The notes below the pieces were generated by a model. It searched no databases. It was not told where the DNA came from and saw nothing but the letters and a program-made list of their open reading frames with translations. 64,000 nt of DNA, from positions 3,066,739 to 3,130,738 of the forward strand of contig OZ017767.1 in assembly GCA_963969345.1 (NCBI GenBank), written 5' to 3'. Shown piece by piece: positions 10,381-20,668 of this stretch. Each line of letters opens with the position of its first letter. Positions within the stretch are counted from its first letter, which is position 1. The stretch is from Turbatrix aceti (Eukaryota; Nematoda; Chromadorea; Rhabditida; Panagrolaimidae). A program made the position numbers and the translations under genes.

Positions 10381-11350
10381 ATAGTGTATGTAATGTGGTG
10401 CTAACTATTGAGAAAGACAGTAAAGAAATAAATAAATCAATTGAGAAAGAAATAAATCAATAGTGCCTATCTAATACATATCAGGTACAGCCTGATAGCA
10501 GTGTTTTGGGGTCAAAGATTGAGTCGAGGACAGGAAAAATCAAGTACAAACGTCCTAAGAATCAGGGAAAGTTTCTCTTTGTGGGAACAGACCTAGTCGG
10601 TAACAGGAAAGAAAAACTGCATCTGGCATCGGCGAAACGAGATTAGTATTATTGCGAAAGTCAGGGTAAAAAGTGAAAAAAAAAGGGTTCATAATTTGTC
10701 ATCAAGCAAATAAAGTTCTTTAAGCTAACTTTATTAAAGCACATTTTTCAAAAATTGCTTTGTTTTGGGACTACTGGCACTTTTTTTTGGAGCGTTCATA
10801 TCAGTCATATTTAAATTTTGTATCATGATGGCAAACAAAATGATAATGATACTGCGATTTAGAATTTTTGCTATGAATTTTAAGCTGCTTTACAAATTAT
10901 TTGTTGACGAAATAATTTATATTTGATTTTGAAGAAATCAGTCAATTGAAATTTTAAAAGTCTCAAAATTTCTATTAGTGTATAGAAATTTAGAAATTAA
11001 AGTTAAGATAAATTTTCTTCTGTTGACATTTTTTGCCATTTTCCATCAAGTTACTACTGATCACAAAAAAATTATGGTGGATTATGTATTTTTTTAGCTA
11101 TTATTTTTCTGTAATTCAGAAAATTTAACTTTAAACATTTGAGATCAATTTTTATCGACTTTGGCGTTTTTCAGCCATTTTTTTTTCATCAGAAATATAA
11201 ATTCAGTCATGTGACCAAACCAAGTGTCAAAAAAAGGTATAAAAATGTGATATCAGCACTGGAAGGCAAATTTGTCCAATCTGCATTAGCTGACGGGTTA
11301 AGCCGTCCGATGGTGGTGTGATAACTATTTAAAATTATAGAAATATATTA
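10381..11350. other. AT-rich intergenic stretch, nothing supported
   Basis: Contains short direct repeats ('AATAAATCAATtGAGAAAG' near 10425-10460) and A/T-rich text. Open frames are short and without recognisable features. Confidence 0.4.
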
Positions 11351-13564
11351 AGGCTGTCCCTGTGATCTTTTTTTGCTTATTTACATAAGTTAGATATATT
11401 ATATGAAATTTTTGTTTTCCCATATCTCCCATAATCCCCTGTTTTTGAGAGCATATATAAAGTTTGAGAGCAGACTTGAACGTCTTGTGTAATGGCAGCC
11501 AGACTTTGCCGGTGTGGCCTTTACTCATACACAACCGTGATTCAAATTGTTGGTTTTATTGCATATAAACCTGTGATCAAAAGGAGAACAGGTTACAGGT
11601 AATACAACATATACAAAGGAAACGACTCATAGACGTGATGTCGCCGAACATTTTGTTCTTCTTGATCCAGCGCTCTTAGGGAGACAGACATTCTACCTGA
11701 AAACGGAAATTGTCAGTCAGGAGATGGAGAGGGAGGAATGAGTAGCTTACCCAGAGTGACAAGCGCTAGTCGCTCTTCTGCGCCGGCGGTCGTGATTCCA
11801 CAACCCTCGCATCGGCGGCTTGGTCCATGGCAGACTGTTTAATTGGGGTACAGCCTGTGGACGTGTCAGTATGTCATAGCGGACTGACACCATCGCGTCG
11901 CTTCGCCATCTGAGCAGAGCCTGAAAAAAGGAAAGGGGTTAGAACAAGGTCAGGTGAGGGGAAGGGGAAGGCGAAACAAACCCAGTCCTGTGGCTGGCTA
12001 TCTGAATCCGATTGGGCGACGCGGGATGATTGATTGTGTCGATGTGGACGTAGATTGACGATGAAAAACGGATTTGAATTCTGCAGAAACCGCGAGAGTT
12101 GCGAAGAGCGAATTGTCGACTGAGTTTGCCGAGAATTCTACAAAAAAAATCATGTTTGGTACAAGTCTGGATGATTGATAGTAGAAACATACCTGCTCTT
12201 TGTTTCTGCTAGCCAGGCGAAGCCAATCACTTCGCAAATTTGACAAAAAAAATTACAATAAATTACAGTTACAATACAATAAATATACAATAAAAATCTG
12301 TACGGACTCTTGCGGGCGGGGTTTGAGTACATACAAACCCCGCCCAACCCGGGGTTTCCCCCTTGAGAAACAGGTTTTTCCTGTCCCTTAGCGCCGCCTT
12401 TTTTTTTTTTGCCTCCACGACCACTTCCCCTCGTGATTTGCGGCGTCGACGATTGACTTCGACGTTGAAGGCTGAAAAGAAGGAAATGGATTAGTAGTTG
12501 AACACCAGGCATCAATAACACCGTACCTGATGCCTTTCACCGCCAGCAGTTGATCAGTTCTGGTGGCCGTTTGGTGAGAGCCAATTAAACTAATAGCTTA
12601 ATTGGTCTAGAAAACATTGAAGTACGGCCACCAGGGTTTTTGCTGATCCCGATTGTGACGACTTGTATTGCTGTCGTCGCCGAGCCCGCTTCTGCATAAC
12701 TTTTGCAGGCTGTTTGTGGATTAATCCACAGGACAGATCTACAAAAAGAACAGGGGTTAATTTCGGCCAGAGAAGGAAGTGAAATAAGCGTACCGGACAC
12801 TGTCCTAGGCGATACGACGTTGCTGCCGAGCACGTACTCTGTTTCCCCAGTTGCAAAGCTTTGGCAACTACTATCGGGGTCAGAGAATGCTCGGGGTCGC
12901 CATATACATCTAGTTTTTCCATTTTCTTTCTACTGCTTCCATTGTACTAGAATAATTTTTTTTTCGGCTCCGACGTTGATTGATTTCAACCTCCATAGGT
13001 TGATCAGCCGTTGTTGTGGCCGCGACAGAAATTCTGTCGCATAAAATGGCCAAATGAATTACTTGATTAAAAAAATAAATTGTTTCTGCTGCATTTCTTG
13101 ACGTTGCTGTGGTTGCTGTTGAGGGGAAGCGGTGTATCATCGGCGCAGCTTTTTTTTTTGTTTTTTTTTTTTTTTTTTTTGGTTTTTTTTTTTTTTTCAT
13201 GGGAGGGTTGCCCCTTTCCCCTTTTTCTTTACCTGGTGGGCGGTCCGTACAGTACAATAATAAATAAAAAAACACGACATACAAAATTACAAAAATACAT
13301 AAAAAAGTACAAAGTTTTCAGAAGTTAAAAACAATGCATATATTATAATAAAAATGTTGTAATATAAAAAAAATGTCACAAAAATAATTATACACATAAA
13401 AACCAACTACTGCTCGGTTAAAAGCAGCGCACGAGTTGTATAAGAGCTCCAGCCACGTTGGTAGCAAGACTCCATACCCAAAACGCAAGTTGCGCTCAAA
13501 CTTTTTATATGCTCTCAAAAACAATAACCCATATATTCCCCTTATAACCCATATTTTGGGGACA
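11351..13564. mobile_element. TA-flanked element with diverged terminal inverted repeats
   Basis: The left end reads TA then AGGCTGTCCC (from 11351). The right end reads GGGACAGCCT then TA (to 13564). About 110 bp further in, TTTTTGAGAGCATAT on the left matches its inverse on the right (ATATGCTCTCAAAAA at about 13509), giving terminal inverted repeats of roughly 150-200 bp that have diverged. A TA duplication fits a Tc1/mariner-like or pogo-like origin. The interior (11580-13320) has no transposase. It has minus-strand exon-like blocks with GTAAG donors and TTTTCAG acceptors, for example 11925 down to 11745. It may be a non-autonomous element carrying host-like exons. Confidence 0.55.
11745..11923 (-). 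CDS. Exon-like block inside the TA-flanked element
   Basis: On the minus strand a CTTTTTTCAG acceptor is followed by an open exon (beginning ALLRWRSDAMVSVRYD, ending in an Arg-rich stretch and ATSACHSG) and a GTAAGC donor near 11750. The next acceptor, TTTTCAG, is near 11700. Similar blocks recur at about 12470, 12740 and 13000. No domain is recognised; whether it is expressed is unknown. Confidence 0.3.
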
Positions 13565-14930
13565 GCCTTATTTTGCCTACATTAATTTTTTTTTTATAAT
13601 AATACCTATCAACTTCATCAATTGCTCATTACTCATTTGCTTATTACTTATCTACAGAATAGTTCTATGTCATCAGTAGGGGGGTTGATTATCATTAATT
13701 TACTCTTCCGTCTACAAAAGTAGACATTTCTATCATAGCTTCATTAATCTAAATATGTTCTATAGCTATCTATTATCTATTTAATCTATCAATATATTAT
13801 CGTTTCATGCTCAGGAAGAGCATCTCTTTCAGGCTAGAATCTATCTAGATCTCTGAATTATTATCTATTTCTAGACTAATCTAGTCTTCAGAGATTTTTT
13901 TTCTAGTTTTTTTCACTTATTTCTACACCACCACCGGCACTGTAGGCAACGTGGTAGGGGGTCTCTTGCCCACCTTCCCGGCCTAACCCGGGCATGGAGA
14001 CGGGGACTTGTTGTCCTTCCAGTGTTTACGACCCCTATGGACATCCTAAAGTCCATAGGGGCTTGGAAAGGCAACTTCTATATAAAACAAATTTTGTTAA
14101 CAAAAATAGATAATAATTTCATGTTTTTAATTTAGAATTTTATACAAAATTTATTTATTTTATGAAAAAAATTCATTCATGATTTTTTTTCATAAAAAAA
14201 TATCAATGATAACAATTTTTTTTATGCCCTCCCACCTCCTACGCCCCAACACCTCCTAATTTTGTTTTTTTCCGTGTTAATTTTTATTATTATAATAAAA
14301 AATAATTTTTAATATTTTTTTTTATTTTTATAAAAAAATAAAAAATATTTATTTTTATAAAAACATAAAAAATATTTATTTTTATAAAAAAATAAAAAAT
14401 AAAAAAAACTTTGTACATTAAAAAAAATAAAAAAATTTAATAATTAAAAAAAAAAATTATAAATATAAATATAATTTTATAAAATTTATTTTTATAAATA
14501 AAAAAAATTTTTTAAAATATATATTTTTATTATTATAAATATATAATATATTATAAATATATAATATATTTTTATAAATAAAAAATAATTTTATAAAATA
14601 TATTTTTTTTTCATTATTCTTATTATTATTAAAAAAATAGAAATTTTTAATAAAAAAAAAGAAAATTTTTATAAATTAAAAAAAATATTTTAATAAAATA
14701 TATTACTTTTATAAAAAAAAGAATTTTTATAAAAAAAAATATATTATTTATAGAAAAATAAATATATTATTTAAAAAAAAAAATAATTTTTTATTGTTTT
14801 TGATTTATCAAAATCAAAAAAAATTATTTTTCTATTTACAATTAGTTTTATTTCATTTTTTTTAAATTTTTCATAATTTTCTTGGTAACAAAATTTGTTA
14901 CTAAAAACTTTTCTTTAATCAAAAAAAATT
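13565..14930. other. Extremely AT-rich stretch with one strong hairpin
   Basis: 14060-14925 is almost only A and T, with no gene. Just before it, CCCCTATGGAC (14032-14042) and GTCCATAGGGG (14051-14061) form a perfect 11-bp stem with an 8-nt loop. The hairpin lies in a small GC-rich island (13920-14070). 13600-13900 is simple A/T-rich text with short CTATCTA-type repeats. Confidence 0.55.
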
Positions 14931-15710
14931 GTGTCACGCGTCGGCGCACGCACGCACACAGACTGTTCTCCATACCCTGGGGGGCCGGAATGCGTCCAAA
15001 AAATTAGACAAAAAATTAGAATTAGTCCAAAAAATTAAAGTTAGTCCAAAAAATCCACTACAGAATAAAAATCACGATGCCAATGCCGTGCCAGTCACTC
15101 CAGCGACAGTAAACAATGATAAAAGTGAACGCGTATCGATGACGGCGAACTCGTCTCAGGTTATAAAAAAATGATGCCTCATAAGAAAAAAGTGGACTGA
15201 GAATCTGACGATTGCTGTGCCATCCAGGATTGGAAAAAAATAAACAAGAATCAGGAGCAATCAAAAAAATCAGTGGGATCAAAAAAAAGTGACTGAATAG
15301 TGATCAGGTGCAGGCAGGTCATTTTTTTTTTGTTTCATTTTGGTGCCGATACAGTCGGTGGCAGCATCCAAAATTGTACGCAAGATTGAGCGAGCCAGTG
15401 AAGTAAAAACACTCAGCTGCGCCACGCAGGTGATTATCAGGTCAGGAGGAGAGCTAATTGCGGACAGTTATCATAGTATGTTGCTAGGAGAAAGCGACGA
15501 AGCCTGTCTGTTTAGGCTTAGAAAAGCCGGGAAAACCGTTTGTATCATTAAAACAAGCGGGGAAAGAAAGGAAGCTAGCCAGAAAATTTTTGAAAAGCAA
15601 GCGTGCAAGGCCAGGGTCAGGGAGGTCAGCACGTACATAGCTTGACTTTTCAAAATTGATTAAAAAAAAAATTGCAGGACAAGCCTGCAAAAAAACGCAC
15701 CAATCCAAGA
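14931..15710 (+). other. Open-frame fragments, no recognised gene
   Basis: A + strand open frame (about 15340-15645) encodes Lys/Arg-rich text including VRKIERASEVKTLS and GESDEACLFRLRKAGKTVC. An upstream frame (14929-15174) has a repeated 'TTAGTCCAAAAAATT' unit at 15010-15050. Neither matches a family I know. They may be decayed exons at the edge of the 365-bp array. Confidence 0.25.
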
Positions 15711-15730
15711 CGTTATTCGAGAGTCGATTG

Positions 15731-17747
15731 TGTTGGGCAGGCGGAGGGGTTGTTTGAGAGGCAAGTAGGGCGAAAAGGAGGGCAGCGAAAGAGGCGGCGA
15801 CTGAGGAAGAGACGATTTCCTTGGCAGGCGATCAGGATGGGTGGCTCAAGTGATGTGGATAAGGCCAACGCGGCTTTGTAATGGAAGCAGGGCGTGTCAG
15901 CGAAGAGGTTGTTTGAGATGCGTAAAGGGAGGCGAGCAGAGCGACGATGTATGTTTCCTGAGGAGGACTTGGTTTGGTATGTGAAGTCGAGTATCTGAAA
16001 AAATGTTGATTATAAAATGAACAGAAGCAAGACGCGCGAAGTGACAGACACAATAAATGGAGAAATATCAGACCTGTGGCGGGGCATGTCGATCGTGTTT
16101 GGCAGGCGGAGGGGTTGTTTGAGAGGCATGGAGGGCGAAAAGGAGGGCAGCGAAAGAGGCGGCGACTGAGGAAGAGACGATTTCCTTGGCAGGCGATCAG
16201 GATGGGTGGCTCAAGTGATGTGGATAAGGCCAACGCGGCTTTGTAATGGAAGCAGGGCGTGTCGGCGAAGAGGTTGTTTGAGATGCGTGAAGGGAGGCGA
16301 GCAGAGCGACGATGTATGCTTCCTGAGGAGGACTTGGTTTGGTATGTGAAGTCGAGTATCTGAAAAAATGTTGATTATAAAATGAACAGAAGCAAGACGC
16401 GCGAAGTGACAGACACAATAAATGGAGAAATATCAGACCTGTGGCGGGGCATGTCGATCGTGTTTGGCAGGCGGAGGGGTTGTTTGAGAGGCATGGAGGG
16501 CGAAAAGGAGGGCAGCGAAAGAGGCGGCGACTGAGGAAGAGACGATTTCCTTGGCAGGCGATCAGGATGGGTGGCTCAAGTGATGTGGATAAGGCCAACG
16601 CGGCTTTGTAATGGAAGCAGGGCGTGTCAGCGAAGAGGTTGTTTGAGATGCGTAAAGGGAGGCGAGCAGAGCGACGATGTATGTTTCCTGAGGAGGACTT
16701 GGTTTGGTATGTGAAGTCGAGTATCTGAAAAAATGTTGATTATAAAATGAACAGAAGCAAGACGCGCGAAGTGACAGACACAATAAATGGAGAAATATCA
16801 GACCTGTGGCGGGGCATGTCGATCGTGTTTGGCAGGCGGAGGGGTTGTTTGAGAGGCATGGAGGGCGAAAAGGAGGGCAGCGAAAGAGGCGGCGACTGAG
16901 GAAGAGACGATTTCCTTGGCAGGCGATCAGGATGGGTGGCTCAAGTGATGTGGATAAGGCCAACGCGGCTTTGTAATGGAAGCAGGGCGTGTCGGCGAAG
17001 AGGTTGTTTGAGATGCGTGAAGGGAGGCGAGCAGAGCGACGATGTATGCTTCCTGAGGAGGACTTGGTTTGGTATGTGAAGTCGAGTATCTGAAAAAATG
17101 TTGATTATAAAATGAACAGAAGCAAGACGCGCGAAGTGACAGACACAATAAATGGAGAAATATCAGACCTGTGGCGGGGCATGTCGATCGTGTTTGGCAG
17201 GCGGAGGGGTTGTTTGAGAGGCATGAAGGGCGAAAAGGAGGGCAGCGAAAGAGGCGGCGACTGAGGAAGAGACGATTTCCTTGGCAGGCGATCAGGATGG
17301 GTGGCTCAAGTGATGTGGATAAGGCCAACGCGGCTTTGTAATGGAAGCAGGGCGTGTCGGCGAGGAGGTTGTTTGAGATGCGAAAAGGAAGGCGAGCAGG
17401 GTGGCGAGGGAAGCAGCGAGGTAGGCGACGATGTATGCTTCCTGAGGAGGACTTGGTTTGGTATGTGAAGTCGAGTATCTGAAAAAATGTCGATTATAAA
17501 ATGAACAGAAGCAAGACGCGCGAAGTGACAGACACGATAAATGGAGAAATATCAGACCTGTGGCGGGGCATGTCGATCGTGTTTGGCAGGCGGAGGGGTT
17601 GTTTGAGAGGCATGGAGGGCGAAAAGGAGGGCAGCGAAAGAGGCGGCGACTGAGGAAGAGACGATTTCTTTGGCCGACGATCAGGATGGGGAGCTCAAGT
17701 AATGTGGATAAGGCCAACGCGGCTTTGTAATGGAAGCAGGGCGTTTC
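15731..17747 (+). repeat. 365-bp tandem array, 5.4 copies, exon-intron units
   Basis: Unit starts are 15731, 16096, 16461, 16826, 17191 and 17580; the fifth unit carries a 24-bp insertion near 17397-17420. On the minus strand each unit has an exon-like part of 286 bp and a 79-bp intron-like part (GTCTGA donor, TTTTTTCAG acceptor). Because 286 is not a multiple of 3, splicing unit to unit would shift frame and hit stops, so the array is unlikely to encode one long protein. Units 1 and 3 share variants (TGTATGTTTCC, GTGTCAGCG), and units 2 and 4 share others (TGTATGCTTCC, GTGTCGGCG), showing a 730-bp higher-order repeat. Confidence 0.85.
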
Positions 17748-18000
17748 GATGTGGCTTGGCAGGTGGCGTCGAAGTCGATGATGATGCCGTTGGCATGGAG
17801 CAGCGCCGGTCGGCTTTGTTGATTTCTCGGCAGAGCAACATCCGCTTCGGAGCCCAGGTAATGCGGTCCTTGTCCAAGATGTCGTTCGACAGACGGGGCG
17901 TAACACGTGAAGCTGTGCGAGGAAGGCGGCGAAGGGGTCCTGAGGTGGGTTGACTGAGGAGGACGTGGATGAACGGAAGCAAGACTGCAGGGCATGTCAA
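17695..18000 (-). pseudogene. TWAPK-family gene fragment joined to the 365-bp array
   Basis: The minus-strand frame reads NDILDKDRITWAPKRMLLC, then DRRCSMPTASSS, then TPPAKPHRN. It parallels the complete family member at 33733-34107 (VTWAPKR, RRFSMPAA, APPAKRLR). It starts after a CCCTGCAG acceptor near 17990 and runs into the first bases of the 365-bp unit, so the array seems to have been amplified from the downstream exon of such a gene. No function is known. Confidence 0.45.
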
Positions 18001-18235
18001 TTGCGAAGACGGTAGGCTGGGACAGGGACAGGAAATGGGGGTGGCAAAGAGATTTTTTTTTGTATTTTTTTTTCTGGAAAAAAAGGGGTAAAGTTTTTGT
18101 CACAGTTAAGTATATGAAACTTACTTTTGTTTTTTTTTACTTTTTTTTTTATTTAATTTTTTTTTACTTTTTTTCCACGGAACTATGTACATCGACGGCA
18201 GGCAGAGCCGGAGTGCCTGCCGTCGTTTTCGCCGC

Positions 18236-18661
18236 CTAGCAGCAGAGGTAGCGTCGTGCGTGGCGGGCGACAGCCCCCCAGAAGCTGCCACGGCCGCGGG
18301 CTGCGCCTGGGAGCGGATAAGCGGGCGCAGGATGCTGGTCGGCGACGACGGCCGGCTGGACCTCCGGTTCGTCGTTTAGGTCAATGTCTGACCACCATTC
18401 GGACTCTTCCGCGTCGGCGTCGTAGCCCGCTTCGCTGACGTCGGAGGCAACGTCTTCCTCCTGATCGACGTATTCAGGACGGCCTTCAGGTTTCTTCATT
18501 CCGTCGACCAACGCGTTTATGACGTCATCAGCGACGTGGACGGGATCGCCGTAGATGATGGCCGTCCCCCCGACTGCGGCATGTTTCGCGATGGCGCGTG
18601 TCCAACGGAATAAGAAAGGGGCCGCAACAGTGATTGAGGATTCTAACAGATAGCTGTCCAT
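18236..18661 (-). CDS. Hypothetical acidic protein, 141 aa
   Basis: The ATG lies 5 nt downstream of a TCATCTTTCAG acceptor, as in a spliced-leader or short 5' UTR start. Residues 1-55 are mixed hydrophobic (APFLFRWTRAIAKHAAVGG), 60-110 strongly acidic (DQEEDVASDVSEAGYDADAE), and the C-terminus Arg-rich, ending RRYLCC. GC content is higher than its surroundings, like the nearby TWAPK genes. No known domain. The gene may have further exons. A real gene is likely, but unproven. Confidence 0.5.
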   Translation of the reverse strand: MDSYLLESSITVAAPFLFRWTRAIAKHAAVGGTAIIYGDPVHVADDVINALVDGMKKPEGRPEYVDQEEDVASDVSEAGYDADAEESEWWSDIDLNDEPEVQPAVVADQHPAPAYPLPGAARGRGSFWGAVARHARRYLCC

Positions 18662-19181
18662 GGCAACTGAAAGATGACTAAAAAATTGTTTTTATATAAT
18701 ATGTTTATATACATACAGTATCGGCACGTTCTACGCGTATCTATCACGAATCAAAAAACCCCGATCGATTATCCGGAACTCATCAGACAGCGCAAACGCG
18801 TGGCGAACGTTTAACGATTGAAAAGCGCGTGTTTCGCGCGTCTTTGTCCCCTCTGCGTGCCCTGCCGAGTTCGAGATATTTTTTCTGCGTGCACCTGATC
18901 AATGATGAGTCTCTTTTTTCTGCGCGTGGTGATCGCGCTGATTTCTTTGTTTTCTCTTGATTCTTGTTTATTTTTTTCCAATCCAGGATAGCATAGCATT
19001 CGTAAGATCCTCAGTCCACTTTTTTCTTCCTTGGCATCCCTTTTTTATCACCTGAGATGCTTTATTTCTTTTTTGACTCTTATAAATGTTTGTAAATAAT
19101 TCCTGTTTGCGACGTTGCATAACTTCGGGCTTCTTGTTTCTGTTTTTTTTTAATTTACATTTTTTTTAGATAATCAACAAC
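18662..19181. other. Spacer upstream of divergent small genes
   Basis: A T-rich spacer between the minus-strand ORF at 18236-18661 and the plus-strand TWAPK copy at 19182. It ends in a T-rich acceptor, TTTTTTTTAG, 11 nt before that copy's ATG. No gene seen. Confidence 0.5.
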
Positions 19182-19413
19182 ATGTCCATTTCTGCTGTCG
19201 ACACACCTCGCGAGCCTGGAGCCGACGACCTGCATCCATTGCAACGCCGCGATGGGCCTCCCCGCCCCCGTGAAACCCGAGCATCCGGCACCCACTTCTC
19301 CTTCGGAAGAAAAAGTCTGCCCTATCCACGTCACTTGGGCCCCCAAGGCGGATCGTCGACCGAGAACGTCGTTGGACAAGACTCGCACCTGGACCGCGAA
19401 GCAGGCCGAACTC
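19182..19413 (+). pseudogene. TWAPK-family copy with internal deletion
   Basis: It has the same 5' layout as 33733 (T-rich acceptor, then ATAATCAACA, then ATGTC). The segment encoding the first TWAPK block is missing, so the ATG is out of frame with the rest. The conserved 3' part (frame with EEKVCPIHVTWAPKADRR and WTAKQAEL then stop) remains open from about 19225 to 19413. The 3' flank matches the flank of 33733-34107. Confidence 0.6.
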
Positions 19414-19878
19414 TGAACGCTTCTCCGATCGCCATCTCTCATTTTCACGTCGATGTTTCCGCCTTCTTGCTTCTGACGACTGATCAACGTTCACAAAATG
19501 CTTTGAATTGTCGAGATTTTATTTTCAATGTTTGCGTGATTAATTTTGATCCCGCATAATTGTGCTTTTATTATGTATTATAAAAATGTTTCTTCAGCTG
19601 TCGATTGATTTTTTGGGCAGTTGCACTTTTTTGGGGTGAAAATAGTTGTGGTACTGAAGTGCTCGGCGCACTTTTTGACAACGCAGAAGCATAAAAAATA
19701 GTTCCAATATAAAATCATAAACACATTTGTCCCTGAACGCAGATCGATTCACACAAATATACCATTTTTTATCTATTTAGAAAACAAAAACAGAATAACC
19801 ATTCACCAAAAATGCAAAATAAAACAACATTGGCATACATATTCAATGCAAAGAGACGTATTCAAGATTGAACAAACG

Positions 19879-20192
19879 TCAGACGTCTGAAGGAATGGGT
19901 TCCGAGTAATTTCGCTCATGAACAAAATTGTAGATCATCTGCAGAGCTTCACGGGGCTTGTTCATTGGTACAAAGTGTCCCGCGCCCCGAACTGTCAGGA
20001 AATCCACATTTTTGGAGTAGGGTGTCCAAAATCCAGCAACGTCGATTGTCTCTTTTGCGTAGGTCCAAGCGACGCTTTCAAACTTGTTTTCCTCAACCGT
20101 TAAGTTCAGATTTGCAAGAAATTGCTTGTTATGAACAAAGTTGCAAAGAGTATCGGCGTCACCGTTGTACGTCGGACGTTGAGTTTTTCTGG
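19879..20192 (-). pseudogene. Serine carboxypeptidase (S10) C-terminal exon, truncated gene
   Basis: The minus-strand frame reads YNGDADTLCNFVHNKQFL, SVAWTYAKETIDVAGFW, VDFLTVRGAGHFVPMNKP, REALQMIYNFV, ending PSDV and stop. These are the S10 family blocks holding the catalytic Asp (GDADTLCN) and His (GAGHFVP) with the following PxxALQM helix. The exon begins after an ATTCATAG acceptor. Upstream sequence is unrelated (gene-fragment and satellite junk), so the Ser-containing part of the protein is absent from this position. It is a relic or a captured 3' exon. Confidence 0.75.
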
Positions 20193-20319
20193 CTATGAAT
20201 AATATTTATAGTCGAGCGGCTAGACTCGATGTCAAATCGCTCAGGATTTGGCGGGAATGTGCGGCAAGACGCCGTCGACCGCTGTCGTGGACCATCCGCT
20301 GCGCAAAAACATGTTGTGC

Positions 20320-20668
20320 CAACTGAATGAAAATTAATCGGCAATCACACCTATTTCCGCCCCCAAAAAAGTGCAAATGCCCCAAAAGTCAATCAACAAC
20401 TGAAGAAACATTTTTATAATACATAATAAAAGAACAATTATGCGGGATCAAAATTAATCACGCAAACATGGAAAAAAAATCTTGACAATTCAACATGGAT
20501 CGTATTTTTTTTTGGCGCTATTAAAGGCATAGCATTTTGTGGACGTTGATCAGTCGTCAGAAGTAAGAAGGCAGGAACATCGACGTGAAAATGAGAGATG
20601 GCGATCGGAGAAGCGTTAAAGTTCGGCCTGCTTCGCGGTCCAGGTGCGAGGCTTGTCCAACAACGTTT
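20320..20668 (-). pseudogene. TWAPK-family 3' fragment cut by satellite
   Basis: Reverse complement of the end and 3' flank of the TWAPK gene: the WTAKQAEL-coding region lies at about 20612-20668, and the downstream flank at 20320-20600 (compare 34100-34400). It is cut exactly where the satellite starts (about 20669), marking the satellite's left junction. Confidence 0.65.

Noticed and set aside
15731..17747. 365-bp array as a tandem-repeat protein gene
   Set aside because: The exon part (286 bp) is not a multiple of three and the next unit would be read into stops.
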